Notes under the pieces: model-generated
What the model saw: the letters and a program-made list of their open reading frames with translations, nothing else
Told to the model about the DNA's origin: nothing
Database searches by the model: none
Translations under genes and position numbers: made by a program
Part shown: positions 11,177 through 19,960 of the stretch, piece after piece
Layout of the letters: every line of letters starts with the position of its first letter
Numbering within the stretch: position 1 is the stretch's first letter
NCBI GenBank assembly: GCA_964397775.1
Contig: CAYNKL010000035.1
Coordinates: 1 to 29,605, forward strand
Length of the DNA: 29,605 bases
From: Allosediminivita sp964397775
Lineage (GTDB): Bacteria > Pseudomonadota > Alphaproteobacteria > Rhodobacterales > Rhodobacteraceae
Direction of reading: 5' to 3'

Positions 11177-11236
11177 GGTGGCCGAGCGAATTCGTCAAGA
11201 ATATCGCCGCACATAAGAAGGAGCCCGGAACGCCCC

Positions 11237-11890
11237 ATGCCCGAGGTCATCTTCCCCGGACCCGAAGGCCGGCTCGAAGGCCGTTACCACCCTCAGAAGG
11301 ATCGTGACGCCCCGATCGCCATCGTGCTTCATCCACACCCGCAGTTTGGCGGAACGATGAACAACAAGGTCGTCTACAATCTGCACTACGCCTTCTACAA
11401 CATGGGCTTCACGGTCCTGCGGTTCAATTTCCGCGGCGTGGGCCGCAGCCAGGGCGAGTACGACCAGGGTGTCGGCGAACTCTCCGACGCCGCCTCCGCG
11501 CTCGACTACCTGCAGTCCATGAACCAGAACTCCAAGCACTGCTGGGTCGCCGGCTTCAGCTTCGGGGCCTGGATCGGCATGCAGCTTCTCATGCGCCGCC
11601 CCGAGATCACGGGCTTCGTCTCGGTCTCGCCGCCGGCCAACATGTACGACTTCTCCTTCCTCGCCCCCTGCCCCAGCTCGGGCCTGATCATCAACGGCAC
11701 CGGCGACCGGGTCGCGGCGCCGCAGGACACCCGCACGCTGGTCGGCAAGCTCGGCGAACAGAAGGGCATCACCGTCACCCACGAGGAAGTCGAAGGCGCC
11801 GACCACTTCTTCCAGGAGCCCTACATGGAGCCGATGCTCGGCACCGTTTCGGGCTACGTGAAGCGCCGCTTGACCGAGTCCACGCGCTGA
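11237..11890 (+). CDS. Alpha/beta hydrolase (COG2945-like)
   Basis: A 217-residue cytoplasmic serine hydrolase. The likely triad is Ser108 in GFSFG, Asp157 in GTGDRVAAP and His190 in GADHFF. LHPHPQFGGT (31-40) supplies the oxyanion region and NFRGVGRSQG the characteristic loop. The substrate is unknown. AAGGAGC lies about 12 nt before the ATG. It diverges from iscR and shares its upstream region with the 15-bp palindrome, so it may also be under IscR/iron control; that is inference from position. Confidence 0.87.
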   Translation: MPEVIFPGPEGRLEGRYHPQKDRDAPIAIVLHPHPQFGGTMNNKVVYNLHYAFYNMGFTVLRFNFRGVGRSQGEYDQGVGELSDAASALDYLQSMNQNSKHCWVAGFSFGAWIGMQLLMRRPEITGFVSVSPPANMYDFSFLAPCPSSGLIINGTGDRVAAPQDTRTLVGKLGEQKGITVTHEEVEGADHFFQEPYMEPMLGTVSGYVKRRLTESTR

Positions 11891-11896
11891 AACACC

Positions 11897-11930
11897 CTCC
11901 CGCCGGCCCTGTCTCGGGCGCCGGCGGGAG
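11897..11930 (+). terminator. Strong hairpin after the alpha/beta hydrolase gene
   Basis: A perfect 11-bp stem (CTCCCGCCGGC / GCCGGCGGGAG) with a 12-nt loop starts 6 nt after the stop codon. It is followed by C-rich sequence instead of a U-run, so it is a 3'-end structure or a non-canonical terminator. Confidence 0.55.
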
Positions 11931-11952
11931 CCCCCCCTCACCGGGGACATTC

Positions 11953-11981
11953 CTGACAAATCCTTAATTCGTCTCTGTAAG
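11953..11981 (+). promoter_or_regulatory. Possible promoter for the HD-domain gene
   Basis: CTGACA and TGTAAG are separated by 17 nt in the otherwise gene-free 207 bp upstream of the HD gene. The -10 match is moderate. It would give a leader of about 110 nt, which also contains the palindrome TGTCCC-gaccc-GGGACA near 12008-12024. Confidence 0.3.
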
Positions 11982-12097
11982 CCCTTGATATTTCTAGGAC
12001 GCAAGACTGTCCCGACCCGGGACATCCGCGTGACACCCGGCCGACACGCGCGCATCCACCGCTTGCCTTGGCCCCCAAAGGGCGCCAGAACCGCCCC

Positions 12098-12700
12098 ATG
12101 GACAGCGCCTCCCACACCCCCCGCCTCGACGCCCAGATGGCCTTCCTCGCCGAGGCCGACCGCCTCAAGGCCGTCACCCGCGCCACCCGCGTGACCGGCA
12201 ACCGTTTCGAGAATTCCGCCGAGCACAGCTGGCACGTCGCCCTCTACGCCCTCACCCTCGCCGAGCACGCCCCCGAGGGCTGCGACACGACCCGCGTGAT
12301 CCAGATGCTCCTGCTGCACGACCTCGTCGAGATTGACGCAGGCGACAATCCCATCTTCGGCGACCACGATGCCAAGGCCATGGAAGCCGCCGAGGCCGCC
12401 GCCGCCGACCGTCTCTTCGGCCTGCTGCCGCCCGACCAGGCCGCAAGCTTTCGCGCCCTCTGGGACGAGTTCGAGGCCAACGCGACCCCCGAGGCCCGCT
12501 TCGCCAAGTCCCTCGACCGCTTCGCGCCCCCGGTGCTCAACATGGCCGCGGGCGGTGGATCCTGGTCGGACTATTCCGTGGAATGGGACACATTCGAGAC
12601 CCGCGTCGCGCCGAAGATCGCCTCCGGCGCGCCCGGTCTCTGGCAGTGGCTGCGCCCCCGCGCGCGGGCCGTTTTCGACCGGCTCGCGGGGCGCGCCTGA
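12098..12700 (+). CDS. HD-domain phosphohydrolase (YfbR/5'-deoxynucleotidase-like)
   Basis: A 200-residue HD-domain protein with the metal-binding set His43 (in NSAEHSWH), His74-Asp75 (LLLHDLVEID) and Asp140 (KSLDRF). The order and spacing resemble YfbR, which removes phosphate from deoxyribonucleoside 5'-monophosphates, so a nucleotide phosphohydrolase is the best guess. The ATG at 12098 is preferred over the in-frame one at 12068 because the extra residues are not family-like. No clear ribosome binding site precedes either. It is convergent with the DUF924 gene, with 10 nt between stops. Confidence 0.85.
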   Translation: MDSASHTPRLDAQMAFLAEADRLKAVTRATRVTGNRFENSAEHSWHVALYALTLAEHAPEGCDTTRVIQMLLLHDLVEIDAGDNPIFGDHDAKAMEAAEAAAADRLFGLLPPDQAASFRALWDEFEANATPEARFAKSLDRFAPPVLNMAAGGGSWSDYSVEWDTFETRVAPKIASGAPGLWQWLRPRARAVFDRLAGRA

Positions 12701-12710
12701 GCGGCGCCGG

Positions 12711-13295
12711 TCAGGCCGGCACGCCCTCTTTCATCTCGTTGAGCACGTGGCCATAGCCGCCGTCCTCCACAAAACGCCGTTCCGGCCCCGATGTCTCGCG
12801 CCCGAGCGCGGCGTTGCGGAAGGGAAAGCGCCCGAAGCGGCGGATGATCTCGCGATGCACCCGCGCATGCAGGAGATTGTCCTCCCCCTCGGCGCCCAGC
12901 CGCTCCTTCATAAGCCGCACGCAGCGGTCCTGGTCGCAGGCATTCTCCGAATGCATCAGCGGCAGGTAGAAGAACTGGCGCGCGGGCGGATCGATCTTCA
13001 TGTCCCAGCCGCGGTGGATCGACTGCTTCGACGCTGCCATGGCGACCGCGTCCGATGAAAACGCCTTCGCCTCGCCCCGGAACATGTTTCGGGGAAACTG
13101 GTCCGCGAGGATGATGTAGGCCAGTGCCCCGCTCGGATAGGTCAGCCAGAGCGCGTAGCGCCCCTGCATCAGCCCCTCCCAAGTGCCGAGAAACCGTGCC
13201 CGGATCTCCTCGTCGACCTCGTCGTCCTGTCGGTACCAGCCCTCGGGCCCCACCTCGTCCAGCCAGTATGCCAGAATCTTATCAGGCATCGACAT
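12711..13295 (-). CDS. DUF924-family protein
   Basis: A 194-residue, largely helical, soluble protein recognised by the DUF924 motif DQFPRNMFR at 65-73 and the conserved early segment ILAYWLDEVGPEGWY. The molecular function of DUF924 is not established. The ATG at 13295 is chosen because GAGGAGG lies 5 nt upstream; a second ATG two codons later is possible. It appears to be a single-gene unit, downstream of the MFS gene on the same strand with a 190-nt gap. Confidence 0.87.
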   Translation of the reverse strand: MSMPDKILAYWLDEVGPEGWYRQDDEVDEEIRARFLGTWEGLMQGRYALWLTYPSGALAYIILADQFPRNMFRGEAKAFSSDAVAMAASKQSIHRGWDMKIDPPARQFFYLPLMHSENACDQDRCVRLMKERLGAEGEDNLLHARVHREIIRRFGRFPFRNAALGRETSGPERRFVEDGGYGHVLNEMKEGVPA

Positions 13296-13434
13296 GTCCG
13301 CCTCCTCTCTTTGCTCGCGCAAGACCTGCCTCTGGAAAAGAAGGCTAACGCGCTCTCGGCGGCGTAGACCAGTCACTATTTCCGTCAGTTTCCAACAGGC
13401 GGCAGGAAGATGCCGCGATGACGACGCCTGCCTC

Positions 13435-13460
13435 CTCTCGCGGCAGAACTGCCGTGAGGG
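13435..13460 (-). terminator. Hairpin downstream of the MFS gene
   Basis: CTCGCGGCAG-AA-CTGCCGTGAG forms a 10-bp stem with one G-U pair, about 26 nt beyond the MFS stop codon. No U-run follows on the minus strand. It is a plausible 3'-end structure, but not a canonical terminator. The rest of the 13296-13485 gap holds nothing I recognise. Confidence 0.35.
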
Positions 13461-13485
13461 AAGGCGGTATGCAGCCGGTCACCGC

Positions 13486-14820
13486 TCAGGCGGCGCGGTC
13501 GGTGGCCTCTGGGAGCTGGCTGTCCTTCGGCATCTGCGCGTCTTCCGCCTCGGGCTCCGCGGCCTCGTCTTCGGCCTCTGCCTCGGCGGCGGCTTCGGCG
13601 GCATAGCCCTGCGCTGCTTCGACCACCACGGGCGTGCCCTGCATGGCAAGCGGCGTGTAGACGCCGGTATCGCCCGCCGCAGGCGCCGCGCGCCGCGTCA
13701 TGCGGTAGAGGCCATAGAGCGTCATCAGACCCAGCAGCGCCGCGATCAGCAGGAAGTATCCCGGCGGCCCCACCACCTGCAGCACCCAGCCGATGGCCAG
13801 CGGCCCCGACACGGCGCCCACGCCGTTCACGAAGAGCAGCCCCGCCGAGGCGCTGGCCATGTCCTCGTGATCGAGGAAGTCGTTGGTATAGGCGATCAGC
13901 AGGGAATAGAGCGGATTGGTCGCCCCGCCGACCACAAAGGCCGAGGCCACCAAGATCACGAAGACGCTGCCTAGTAGTGCCGCCACCACGGCCGCGCCCG
14001 CCCCCATGGCGGCCACGGCGGTGATCAGCAGGCGCCGGTCCATCCGGTCCGACAGCCAGCCCAGCGGATACTGCAGCACCAGCGCACCCACGTAGAAGGC
14101 CGCGACAAAGATCGAGATCTGCGCCAGCTTGAGGCCAGCCGCGGTCGCATAGACCGCCGCCATGCCGAACTGCGCCGAGATCACGCCGCCCAGCAGGAAC
14201 ATGCCCACGATCCCCAGCGGCGAGGTCTTGTAGAGCTCGCGCAGGTTCATGGGCTTGGTGGAATCAAAGGCCGGGGTGGGTGAGATCGATAGGAGAATCG
14301 GCGCAAAGGCCACCGAGACCAGCACCGAGGGAATCACGAAGAGCAGGAAGCCGCTGGCATCCGGAATCACCAGCAGTGCCTGCGCGGCGATGATGCCCGC
14401 CATCTGCACGATCATGTAGGCCGACAGCGCCTTGCCCCGCGTCGCGTTGTTGGCCGAATTGTTCAGCCAGCTTTCCGCCGTCACGTAGACGCCGCAGAAA
14501 CAGAAGCCGAGGATCACGCGCATCAGCGTCCAGGCGATCGGATCCTGCATGGCAGGGAACAGGATCAGCATGGCCGAGATGAGCGAACCGAGCGCGGCAA
14601 AGACCCGCACGTGCCCGACCCTGCGGATCATGTCGGGCGTCATGCGCGATGCGAACAGGAAGCCGGCGAAATAGCCGGACATGACCATCGACATCTCGAA
14701 GGCGGAAAAGCCCGCAGCGGTGCCGCGCACACCCAGAAGCGTGCCCTGAAGGCCATTGCCCACCATGAGAAGGGCCATGCCCAGAAGCAGGGCCCAGGAA
14801 TGTCTCAGTACGTCCAGCAT
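13486..14820 (-). CDS. MFS transporter (YcaD-like) with acidic Ala/Glu tail
   Basis: A 444-residue inner-membrane transporter with about 12 helices in residues 1-372. SAFEMSMVMSGYFAGF near the N-terminus, ESWLNNSANNATRGK in helix 4-5 and LGWLSDRMDRR in the central loop are typical of the YcaD-type MFS branch. The substrate cannot be deduced. After the last helix comes a ~70-residue cytoplasmic tail whose middle (about 405-427) is almost only Ala, Glu and Asp and looks disordered. That tail is not part of the MFS fold and may be lineage-specific. The ATG at 14820 directly precedes a normal helix 1. The 137 nt upstream separate it from queA. Confidence 0.85.
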   Translation of the reverse strand: MLDVLRHSWALLLGMALLMVGNGLQGTLLGVRGTAAGFSAFEMSMVMSGYFAGFLFASRMTPDMIRRVGHVRVFAALGSLISAMLILFPAMQDPIAWTLMRVILGFCFCGVYVTAESWLNNSANNATRGKALSAYMIVQMAGIIAAQALLVIPDASGFLLFVIPSVLVSVAFAPILLSISPTPAFDSTKPMNLRELYKTSPLGIVGMFLLGGVISAQFGMAAVYATAAGLKLAQISIFVAAFYVGALVLQYPLGWLSDRMDRRLLITAVAAMGAGAAVVAALLGSVFVILVASAFVVGGATNPLYSLLIAYTNDFLDHEDMASASAGLLFVNGVGAVSGPLAIGWVLQVVGPPGYFLLIAALLGLMTLYGLYRMTRRAAPAAGDTGVYTPLAMQGTPVVVEAAQGYAAEAAAEAEAEDEAAEPEAEDAQMPKDSQLPEATDRAA

Positions 14821-14957
14821 CAGTCCCCCGGTCTCTGCCCGCGCTCCACGCCGGGCTAACCGTCATCCATTACAACTGCGCGACGAAAAACGGCTTTTCG
14901 GGCCCTTTGGATGTCGCGCCCCGCACAACGCGCCGCCCGTCGGGCGAAGTTCCGGGA

Positions 14958-15995
14958 TCACTCCGGTATTAACAAAGACGCGTCACCGTAAGAGAAAAAG
15001 CGGTACCCTTCCGCTACGGCATGCTCGTAAATCCGCCGAATCCGTTCCGGGCCCATAAGCGCCGAGACCAGCATCAGCAGCGTGGACTTCGGCAGGTGGA
15101 AATTCGTCATCAGCGCATCGGTCACGCGGAAGCGGTACCCGGGATAAATGAAGATCTCGGTAACGCCGGAAAAGGGCGCGATCTCGCCGCCCTCGGCGGC
15201 GGTCTCGATCAGCCGAAGCGCCGTGGTGCCGACCGGGATTACCCGCCCGCCCGCGGCCTTCGTCGCGGCGATCTCCTGCGCGGCGCGCGCGCTCACCTCG
15301 CCCCATTCGCCGTGCATCCGGTGCTGGGTCACGTCGTCGACCTTCACCGGCAGGAAGGTGCCCGCGCCCACGTGAAGGGTGACATGCGTGAACTGAACGC
15401 CCCTGGCTTCAAGCGCCGCCAGCAGCGCCTCGTCGAAATGAAGCGAGGCCGTCGGCGCCGCCACGGCGCCGGAATTCTTGGCCCAGACGGTCTGGTAATC
15501 CTCGCGGTCCTTCTCGTCCGCGGCGCGCAGAGCGGCGATATAGGGCGGCAGCGGCATCGCGCCCGCCGCCTCCAGCGCCGCGTCGAAATCCTCGCCCGAA
15601 AGGTTGAAGCGCAGCCGCGCCTGCCCGTCTTCGCGGCCCTCGACCACGGCACTCAGGGCACCGGAAAAGCGGATCTCTTCGCCGTCCTTCACCCGTTTCA
15701 GCGGCTTCAGAAGCGCCGCCCAGGTCCCGTCGGCTTGAGGCTCCAGCAGCGTCGCCTCGATCCGGGCCTCACTCTCGCCCCGCCGCCGCGTCCCGCTCAG
15801 CCGCGCCGGGATCACCCGCGTGTCGTTCAGCACCAGCCGGTCGCCCGGACGCAGCCAGTCGGTCAGATCCGTCACCACCCCGTCGGTGATCGCATCGCCC
15901 TGCGCCACCAGCAGCCGGGCCGAGGAGCGCGGGCTTGCCGGACGCGTGGCAATGCGCCCCTCGGGGAGGTGAAAATCGAAATCGCTGAGCTTCAT
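14958..15995 (-). CDS. queA: tRNA preQ1(34) S-adenosylmethionine ribosyltransferase-isomerase
   Basis: Transfers and isomerises the ribosyl moiety of SAM onto preQ1 at tRNA position 34, giving epoxyqueuosine. The 345-residue length and motifs are those of QueA: FDFHLPEGRIATRPA at the start, GDRLVLNDTRVIPARL (52-67), HVGAGTFLPVKVDD in the middle and TNFHLPKSTLLMLVSAL near the C-terminus. The ATG at 15995 has AAGGACG about 4 nt upstream. It starts 17 nt after the stop of the YhdP-like gene, so the two probably share a transcript, although no functional link is obvious. No other queuosine genes are in the window. Confidence 0.97.
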   Translation of the reverse strand: MKLSDFDFHLPEGRIATRPASPRSSARLLVAQGDAITDGVVTDLTDWLRPGDRLVLNDTRVIPARLSGTRRRGESEARIEATLLEPQADGTWAALLKPLKRVKDGEEIRFSGALSAVVEGREDGQARLRFNLSGEDFDAALEAAGAMPLPPYIAALRAADEKDREDYQTVWAKNSGAVAAPTASLHFDEALLAALEARGVQFTHVTLHVGAGTFLPVKVDDVTQHRMHGEWGEVSARAAQEIAATKAAGGRVIPVGTTALRLIETAAEGGEIAPFSGVTEIFIYPGYRFRVTDALMTNFHLPKSTLLMLVSALMGPERIRRIYEHAVAEGYRFFSYGDASLLIPE

Positions 15996-16012
15996 GGGTC
16001 GTCCTTCCGCCG

Positions 16013-19000
16013 TTACTGCGACACCTCGGGTCGCGGCCGGCGGAAAATGTCACGGAAGATCCCCGGTGTCAGGGCCGAAAGCGGGTTCACCGAAACCTGC
16101 GGTCCCGAGAAGGGCCCGCGCAGATTGAAGTTGAAACCGATCAGCCCCTCGCCCCGGCGCGAGACAAGCTGACCGATGCCGTTGAGGATGTAGATCGGCG
16201 ACAGCACGCCCTGAAGGTCCACCCTTTGCTGCGCGAGATTGATGTACCCGTCGAGAGAAACCCCCATCGACGGACCCACCGCCGTCCCCTCCTGCAGAAC
16301 GATCTGCTGCGGGCTCAGCCGGAACCGCGCATCCACATCGGAAAAGAAGATCCCCGGGCCGTTCAGCTGATCGAGGATGCCCACAAGGCTGATCGCGTCC
16401 AATAGGGCCGCGACCGCCGACATGCCCCGCAGCCGCGTCTGCCGGATGGCAAGCTGCCCGTCATAGATGCCCTGCACCCCCGGCACCGGCACAAGCCACA
16501 GCTCCAGCGGGCCGTTTTCCAGCCGGAAGGGCAATCCCGCGCCATCGACCGCGTCGCCCGCATCCTCGGCATAGACCCGAAGCGCCGTGCCCCCCGGCGC
16601 GGCCGAGGTTTCGCCCACGATCTCCTCCTCGCCGCCAAGCACGCCCTCGAAGTTGCCGACCAGCGCCGAGCCGAGCGAGAAGCGCCCGCGCATGTCCTCG
16701 ACCCAGATCCGGTCGGTGACCTCCAGCCGGTCCAGCGCCAGCGTCAGCGGCACCGGCGATCCGCCGCCCCCTGCGCCGCCGCTGCCGTCCGGCAGGCCGC
16801 GTATATCCACGCGACCGCCCGAAAGCTCGATCGCCGGGATCTGCCCCGGCCCGCGTGCGGTCAGCACACCCTCGACATCCAGCCAGTTGCCGAGCGTCAG
16901 CCGGTCCAGTCGCAGCGCGCCGAAACCGCCGCTTCCGTTCAGGCTCAACCCGCCCTCCGCCGAGAGCCCCGCGCCCGAAAGCGAAAGCCCGTCGATCCGC
17001 ACGGGCGAGCTCAGCCGCCCGGCGATCTCGAAGCGCCCGCTCTGGCCCTGCGTCAGGCGCCATCCCAGCGGCGCGATCTCGACCCCCAGCCCGTCAAGCG
17101 TGCTGGTCAGCCGGAAGTCCGGCGGCCCGCTCTCGCGGAAATCCAAAGCCAGATCACCCGTGCCGCGCCCGCTCAGCATGTCCGGCGGCAGGGGTATGCC
17201 GAAATCGGCCAGCGCGCCGGGGCTCAGCTCCACCTGCGCGCGCACCGCGCCGGGCGCGCCGCCGCGGATCGGCTGCGTCCAGCGCCCCGTCGCCGGCAGA
17301 CCGGACAATTCAACGCCGCCCTCCACCTCGACCCGATCACTGTCCAGACGCAGCGCCAGCCGGTCCGCCGTGAGAGTCTTGCCGGGCACGAGGCTGTCGC
17401 TTTCCACATCCCGCAACACTCCCTCGAAATCCATCACGACCTCGTCGCGCGGGATATTGCGCATCAGCGGCAGGCTCAGGGTCCCGGCCAGTTCCACCTG
17501 CCCCGTGGCAAGCCCCGGGTCGCGCCCCGTCCGCGACAGTACCCGCCATGCGGGATTGTCGATATAGGCCAGCGCGGCCTCGGCGCTGCCCTCGGCCACG
17601 AGGTCCAGTTTGCCGGTCATAGGGTCCTGCCCCAGACGGTCGATGGTAAAGCGCGACCCGGCCAGCGACAGCACCCTGCCCCGACCGGGATCCGCCTCGC
17701 CCTCCTGCAGCCAGACGCCCAGTCGGCTGTCGTGGATGGCGATCCGCCCCTTGCCCCCGGTGATATCCGCCAGATCAGGGCTGTAGCGCAGCCGCAGCCC
17801 CTCGAACTCCGCGTCGAGGTGGATGTCCGGCTCCTCCCCCGCGGTACTGCGCAGGGCGAAGGCCACGTCGGTCAATTGCCCCTCCAGCAAGTTGTCGCGC
17901 ACCCAGTTGCGCAGCTGTCGACGGAACGCCCGAGGCCACCAGGTCAGAACCTCCTGCGGCGTGGTCTGCGCGAGCTGCGCGTCCACGCCAAGCGCCCAGC
18001 CCGAGGGCTCGGCCGAGAACCGCCCCGAAAGCCGCACCGGCAGCGCCGGGTCGGTGACGTGCAGTTCCCCCAGCCTGACGCGGAAGGGGTCGAGCGCCAG
18101 CTTGAAGGCCACATCCGCGCCCTCCAACGTCACCGCCCGCTCCAGCGCCGCGCCCTCGGCGAGCGCCACGCGCGAGACACGCATCTGCGCCTCGATCGCA
18201 TCGGGCCAGCCGTCCTCGATCCCCGCCAGCACCGCATCGCCGCTGGCGCTCACCTCGCCCAGCGGCGAGCGCACCGCGATCTCGTCGAAGCGCAACACCC
18301 CCTCGTCCGGGTCGTAGGTCAGGTAGGTCCGGGCCGAGTCGAAGGGCAGTGCACGGGTGTTCAGCGTGGGCTGCAGCGCGCCTTCACCGATCTGCAGCGT
18401 CGCGTTCAGCGTGCCCAGTGTGCCGTTCTCGCGCATGCGGGTGCGCAGCGCCCCCGAGATCGGCGCCCGCAGGGCGTTGAGCCAGGCCAGCGCCGGGCTC
18501 TGGGTGGCGATGTCCTGCGCCGGCAGGTCGTGCAAGGTGACGCCGAAACTGACGGCCCGGCTGCCAATGGCGCTTTCGGCGTTGACCTCAAGCCGCGCCG
18601 CCTGCGCCCCGCTGCCCACCACCGAGATGTTGCCCGCAAGCCGAAGCTGGCCGTCTTCGCGCGTCAGCCGCATCAGCCCGCCATCGGCCGTCCAGCCTCG
18701 CCGCGCACGCGCGTCCTCGTAGCGCACGGTGACACCCTCGACCGTGATCGCCCGCAGCTCGGCCAGCCGCGGGTCCGACAGGGCCATGTCGATCTGCGCC
18801 AGCACCTCGCCCACCGCGGGCATCTGCCGGTCATCCTCGAACCCGCCGCCAAGCGCCATGCGCAGCGTCCCGTCCGTCGTCCGCTCCATCCGCATCATGG
18901 CGCCCGCGGCCCGTGCGCTTTGCAGAACCGGCTGCCCGCGCAGCGCCGCCAGCGGCGACAGCCCCGCCTCGAGCACGGCAAGCTCGGCCACCGTCACGCC

Positions 19001-19288
19001 CTGATCGTCGCGCAATTCCACGTTGCCCAGCCGCACCCGCAGCGGCGCGCCCGGCCGCGCGATCAGCGACAGCTCCCCGAAATCGAGATCCAGCCCCGGC
19101 GCCAACTGAGCCGCGCGCTCGGCCACGCGCTCGCGCACCCAGTCCGGCGCGTGCAGCGGCCGACCGCTCAGCCCGAAAACACCGCCGACCAGAAGGACCA
19201 GCAACAGGCAGAGAGGCACGGCCCACCACAGGTGCCGCCGCCGGCGCCGACGCGCGCCCGCCACTGCCCCCGTTTCAGCGTCCTTCAT
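16013..19288 (-). CDS. YhdP-family (DUF3971/AsmA-like) envelope protein
   Basis: A 1091-residue protein with an Arg-rich cytoplasmic N-terminus (13-18), one membrane anchor (about 20-42) and a very long periplasmic region of beta-rich repeats. The central part fits DUF3971 and the C-terminal ~250 residues fit the AsmA-like C-terminal domain, including LDGYINLAQQRVDLQGVLSPIYILNGIG. In E. coli, YhdP with TamB and YdbH carries phospholipids to the outer membrane; the same role is likely here. Expected length is about 1,100-1,270. The ATG at 19288 has only a weak ribosome binding site. It diverges from bcp, with 90 bp between starts. Confidence 0.85.
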   Translation of the reverse strand: MKDAETGAVAGARRRRRRHLWWAVPLCLLLVLLVGGVFGLSGRPLHAPDWVRERVAERAAQLAPGLDLDFGELSLIARPGAPLRVRLGNVELRDDQGVTVAELAVLEAGLSPLAALRGQPVLQSARAAGAMMRMERTTDGTLRMALGGGFEDDRQMPAVGEVLAQIDMALSDPRLAELRAITVEGVTVRYEDARARRGWTADGGLMRLTREDGQLRLAGNISVVGSGAQAARLEVNAESAIGSRAVSFGVTLHDLPAQDIATQSPALAWLNALRAPISGALRTRMRENGTLGTLNATLQIGEGALQPTLNTRALPFDSARTYLTYDPDEGVLRFDEIAVRSPLGEVSASGDAVLAGIEDGWPDAIEAQMRVSRVALAEGAALERAVTLEGADVAFKLALDPFRVRLGELHVTDPALPVRLSGRFSAEPSGWALGVDAQLAQTTPQEVLTWWPRAFRRQLRNWVRDNLLEGQLTDVAFALRSTAGEEPDIHLDAEFEGLRLRYSPDLADITGGKGRIAIHDSRLGVWLQEGEADPGRGRVLSLAGSRFTIDRLGQDPMTGKLDLVAEGSAEAALAYIDNPAWRVLSRTGRDPGLATGQVELAGTLSLPLMRNIPRDEVVMDFEGVLRDVESDSLVPGKTLTADRLALRLDSDRVEVEGGVELSGLPATGRWTQPIRGGAPGAVRAQVELSPGALADFGIPLPPDMLSGRGTGDLALDFRESGPPDFRLTSTLDGLGVEIAPLGWRLTQGQSGRFEIAGRLSSPVRIDGLSLSGAGLSAEGGLSLNGSGGFGALRLDRLTLGNWLDVEGVLTARGPGQIPAIELSGGRVDIRGLPDGSGGAGGGGSPVPLTLALDRLEVTDRIWVEDMRGRFSLGSALVGNFEGVLGGEEEIVGETSAAPGGTALRVYAEDAGDAVDGAGLPFRLENGPLELWLVPVPGVQGIYDGQLAIRQTRLRGMSAVAALLDAISLVGILDQLNGPGIFFSDVDARFRLSPQQIVLQEGTAVGPSMGVSLDGYINLAQQRVDLQGVLSPIYILNGIGQLVSRRGEGLIGFNFNLRGPFSGPQVSVNPLSALTPGIFRDIFRRPRPEVSQ

Positions 19289-19378
19289 CGTTCACTGGAT
19301 CGCCGCTCCCGTCGCGCTACACTCCACCCGTCCGGGCGCGATAGCGTCCAGTTTACCATTATTCCCAAGGAGTGTTCC

Positions 19379-19816
19379 ATGTCCGAGATGGCCCCCGATT
19401 TCACCCTGCCCTCCACCGGTGGTGACGATGTCACGCTGTCCGCGCAGCGCGGGCACCCGGTCGTCCTTTTCTTCTACCCCCGCGACGACACATCCGGCTG
19501 CACCAAGGAGAACGAGGCATTCACCGCGCTTCAGCAGGAGTTCATCGACGCGAACTGCAACGTCTATGGCATTTCCAAGGACAGCATCGAAAGCCATCAC
19601 AAGTTCATGGACAAGAAATCGCTCACCGTGCCGCTTCTTTCCGACGAGAACGCCGACGTCTGCGAAAAGTACGATGTCTGGAAAGAGAAGAACATGTACG
19701 GCATCGAACGCTCCACCTTCCTGATCGACGCCGAGGGCCGCATCGCCCGCGAATGGCGCAAGGTAAAGGTCCCCGGCCACGCCGAGGAAGTGCTCGAGGC
19801 CGTCCGCGCCCTCTGA
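19379..19816 (+). CDS. bcp: Thiol peroxidase Bcp (peroxiredoxin)
   Basis: Thioredoxin-dependent reduction of H2O2 and organic peroxides in the cytoplasm. The 145-residue protein begins APDFTLPSTGG and has the peroxidatic Cys41 in YPRDDTSGCT, with Thr38 as the active-site Thr. Position 46, which carries the resolving Cys in E. coli Bcp, is Glu. Cys60 and Cys95 remain as possible resolving cysteines, or it works as a 1-Cys enzyme. The ATG at 19379 has AAGGAG 7 nt upstream. The open frame extends far upstream, but only as an artefact antisense to the YhdP-like gene. Confidence 0.95.
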   Translation: MSEMAPDFTLPSTGGDDVTLSAQRGHPVVLFFYPRDDTSGCTKENEAFTALQQEFIDANCNVYGISKDSIESHHKFMDKKSLTVPLLSDENADVCEKYDVWKEKNMYGIERSTFLIDAEGRIAREWRKVKVPGHAEEVLEAVRAL

Positions 19817-19851
19817 GCAGGGCACATCAACGACCAGAAACGCACCAAGTC

Positions 19852-19874
19852 CCCTCTCCCCCCGGGGGAGAGGG
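19852..19874. repeat. GC-rich palindrome 1 between bcp and VOC genes
   Basis: CCCTCTCCCCC and GGGGGAGAGGG flank a single C: a perfect 11-bp stem in a 23-bp palindrome, followed by a purine-rich run (atagggtgagggg). This resembles REP-like intergenic palindromes widespread in Proteobacteria. It lies 35 nt after the bcp stop, between convergent genes, where it could end transcription from either side. Confidence 0.65.
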
Positions 19875-19937
19875 ATAGGGTGAGGGGTTCGGAGCGCCCG
19901 GAATGGCGCGCCCCAGCAGTCACCCGCGCAACACGTC

Positions 19938-19960
19938 CCCTCCCCCTGCCAGGGGGAGGG
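19938..19960. repeat. GC-rich palindrome 2 between bcp and VOC genes
   Basis: CCCTCCCCCT-gcc-AGGGGGAGGG is a perfect 10-bp stem with a 3-base loop, followed by ctagggaggggg. It resembles the first palindrome, which lies about 85 nt away in the same orientation, so the two look like diverged copies of one element. It ends 15 nt from the VOC stop codon. Confidence 0.65.

Noticed and set aside
12008..12024. TGTCCC-gaccc-GGGACA palindrome upstream of the HD gene as an operator
   Set aside because: Only 6-bp GC-rich arms, expected by chance in this composition, and no regulator is linked.
14880..14905. CGAAAA...TTTTCG stem between queA and the MFS gene as a terminator
   Set aside because: The stem is short and AT-rich, has no following U-run on the minus strand, and is too far from a clear 3' end to call.
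17732..19378. Very long open frame on the plus strand leading in frame into bcp
   Set aside because: It is antisense to the YhdP-like gene, rich in Arg/Pro/His/Gln as expected from reading GC-rich coding DNA on the wrong strand, and bcp has its own ribosome binding site and normal start at 19379.
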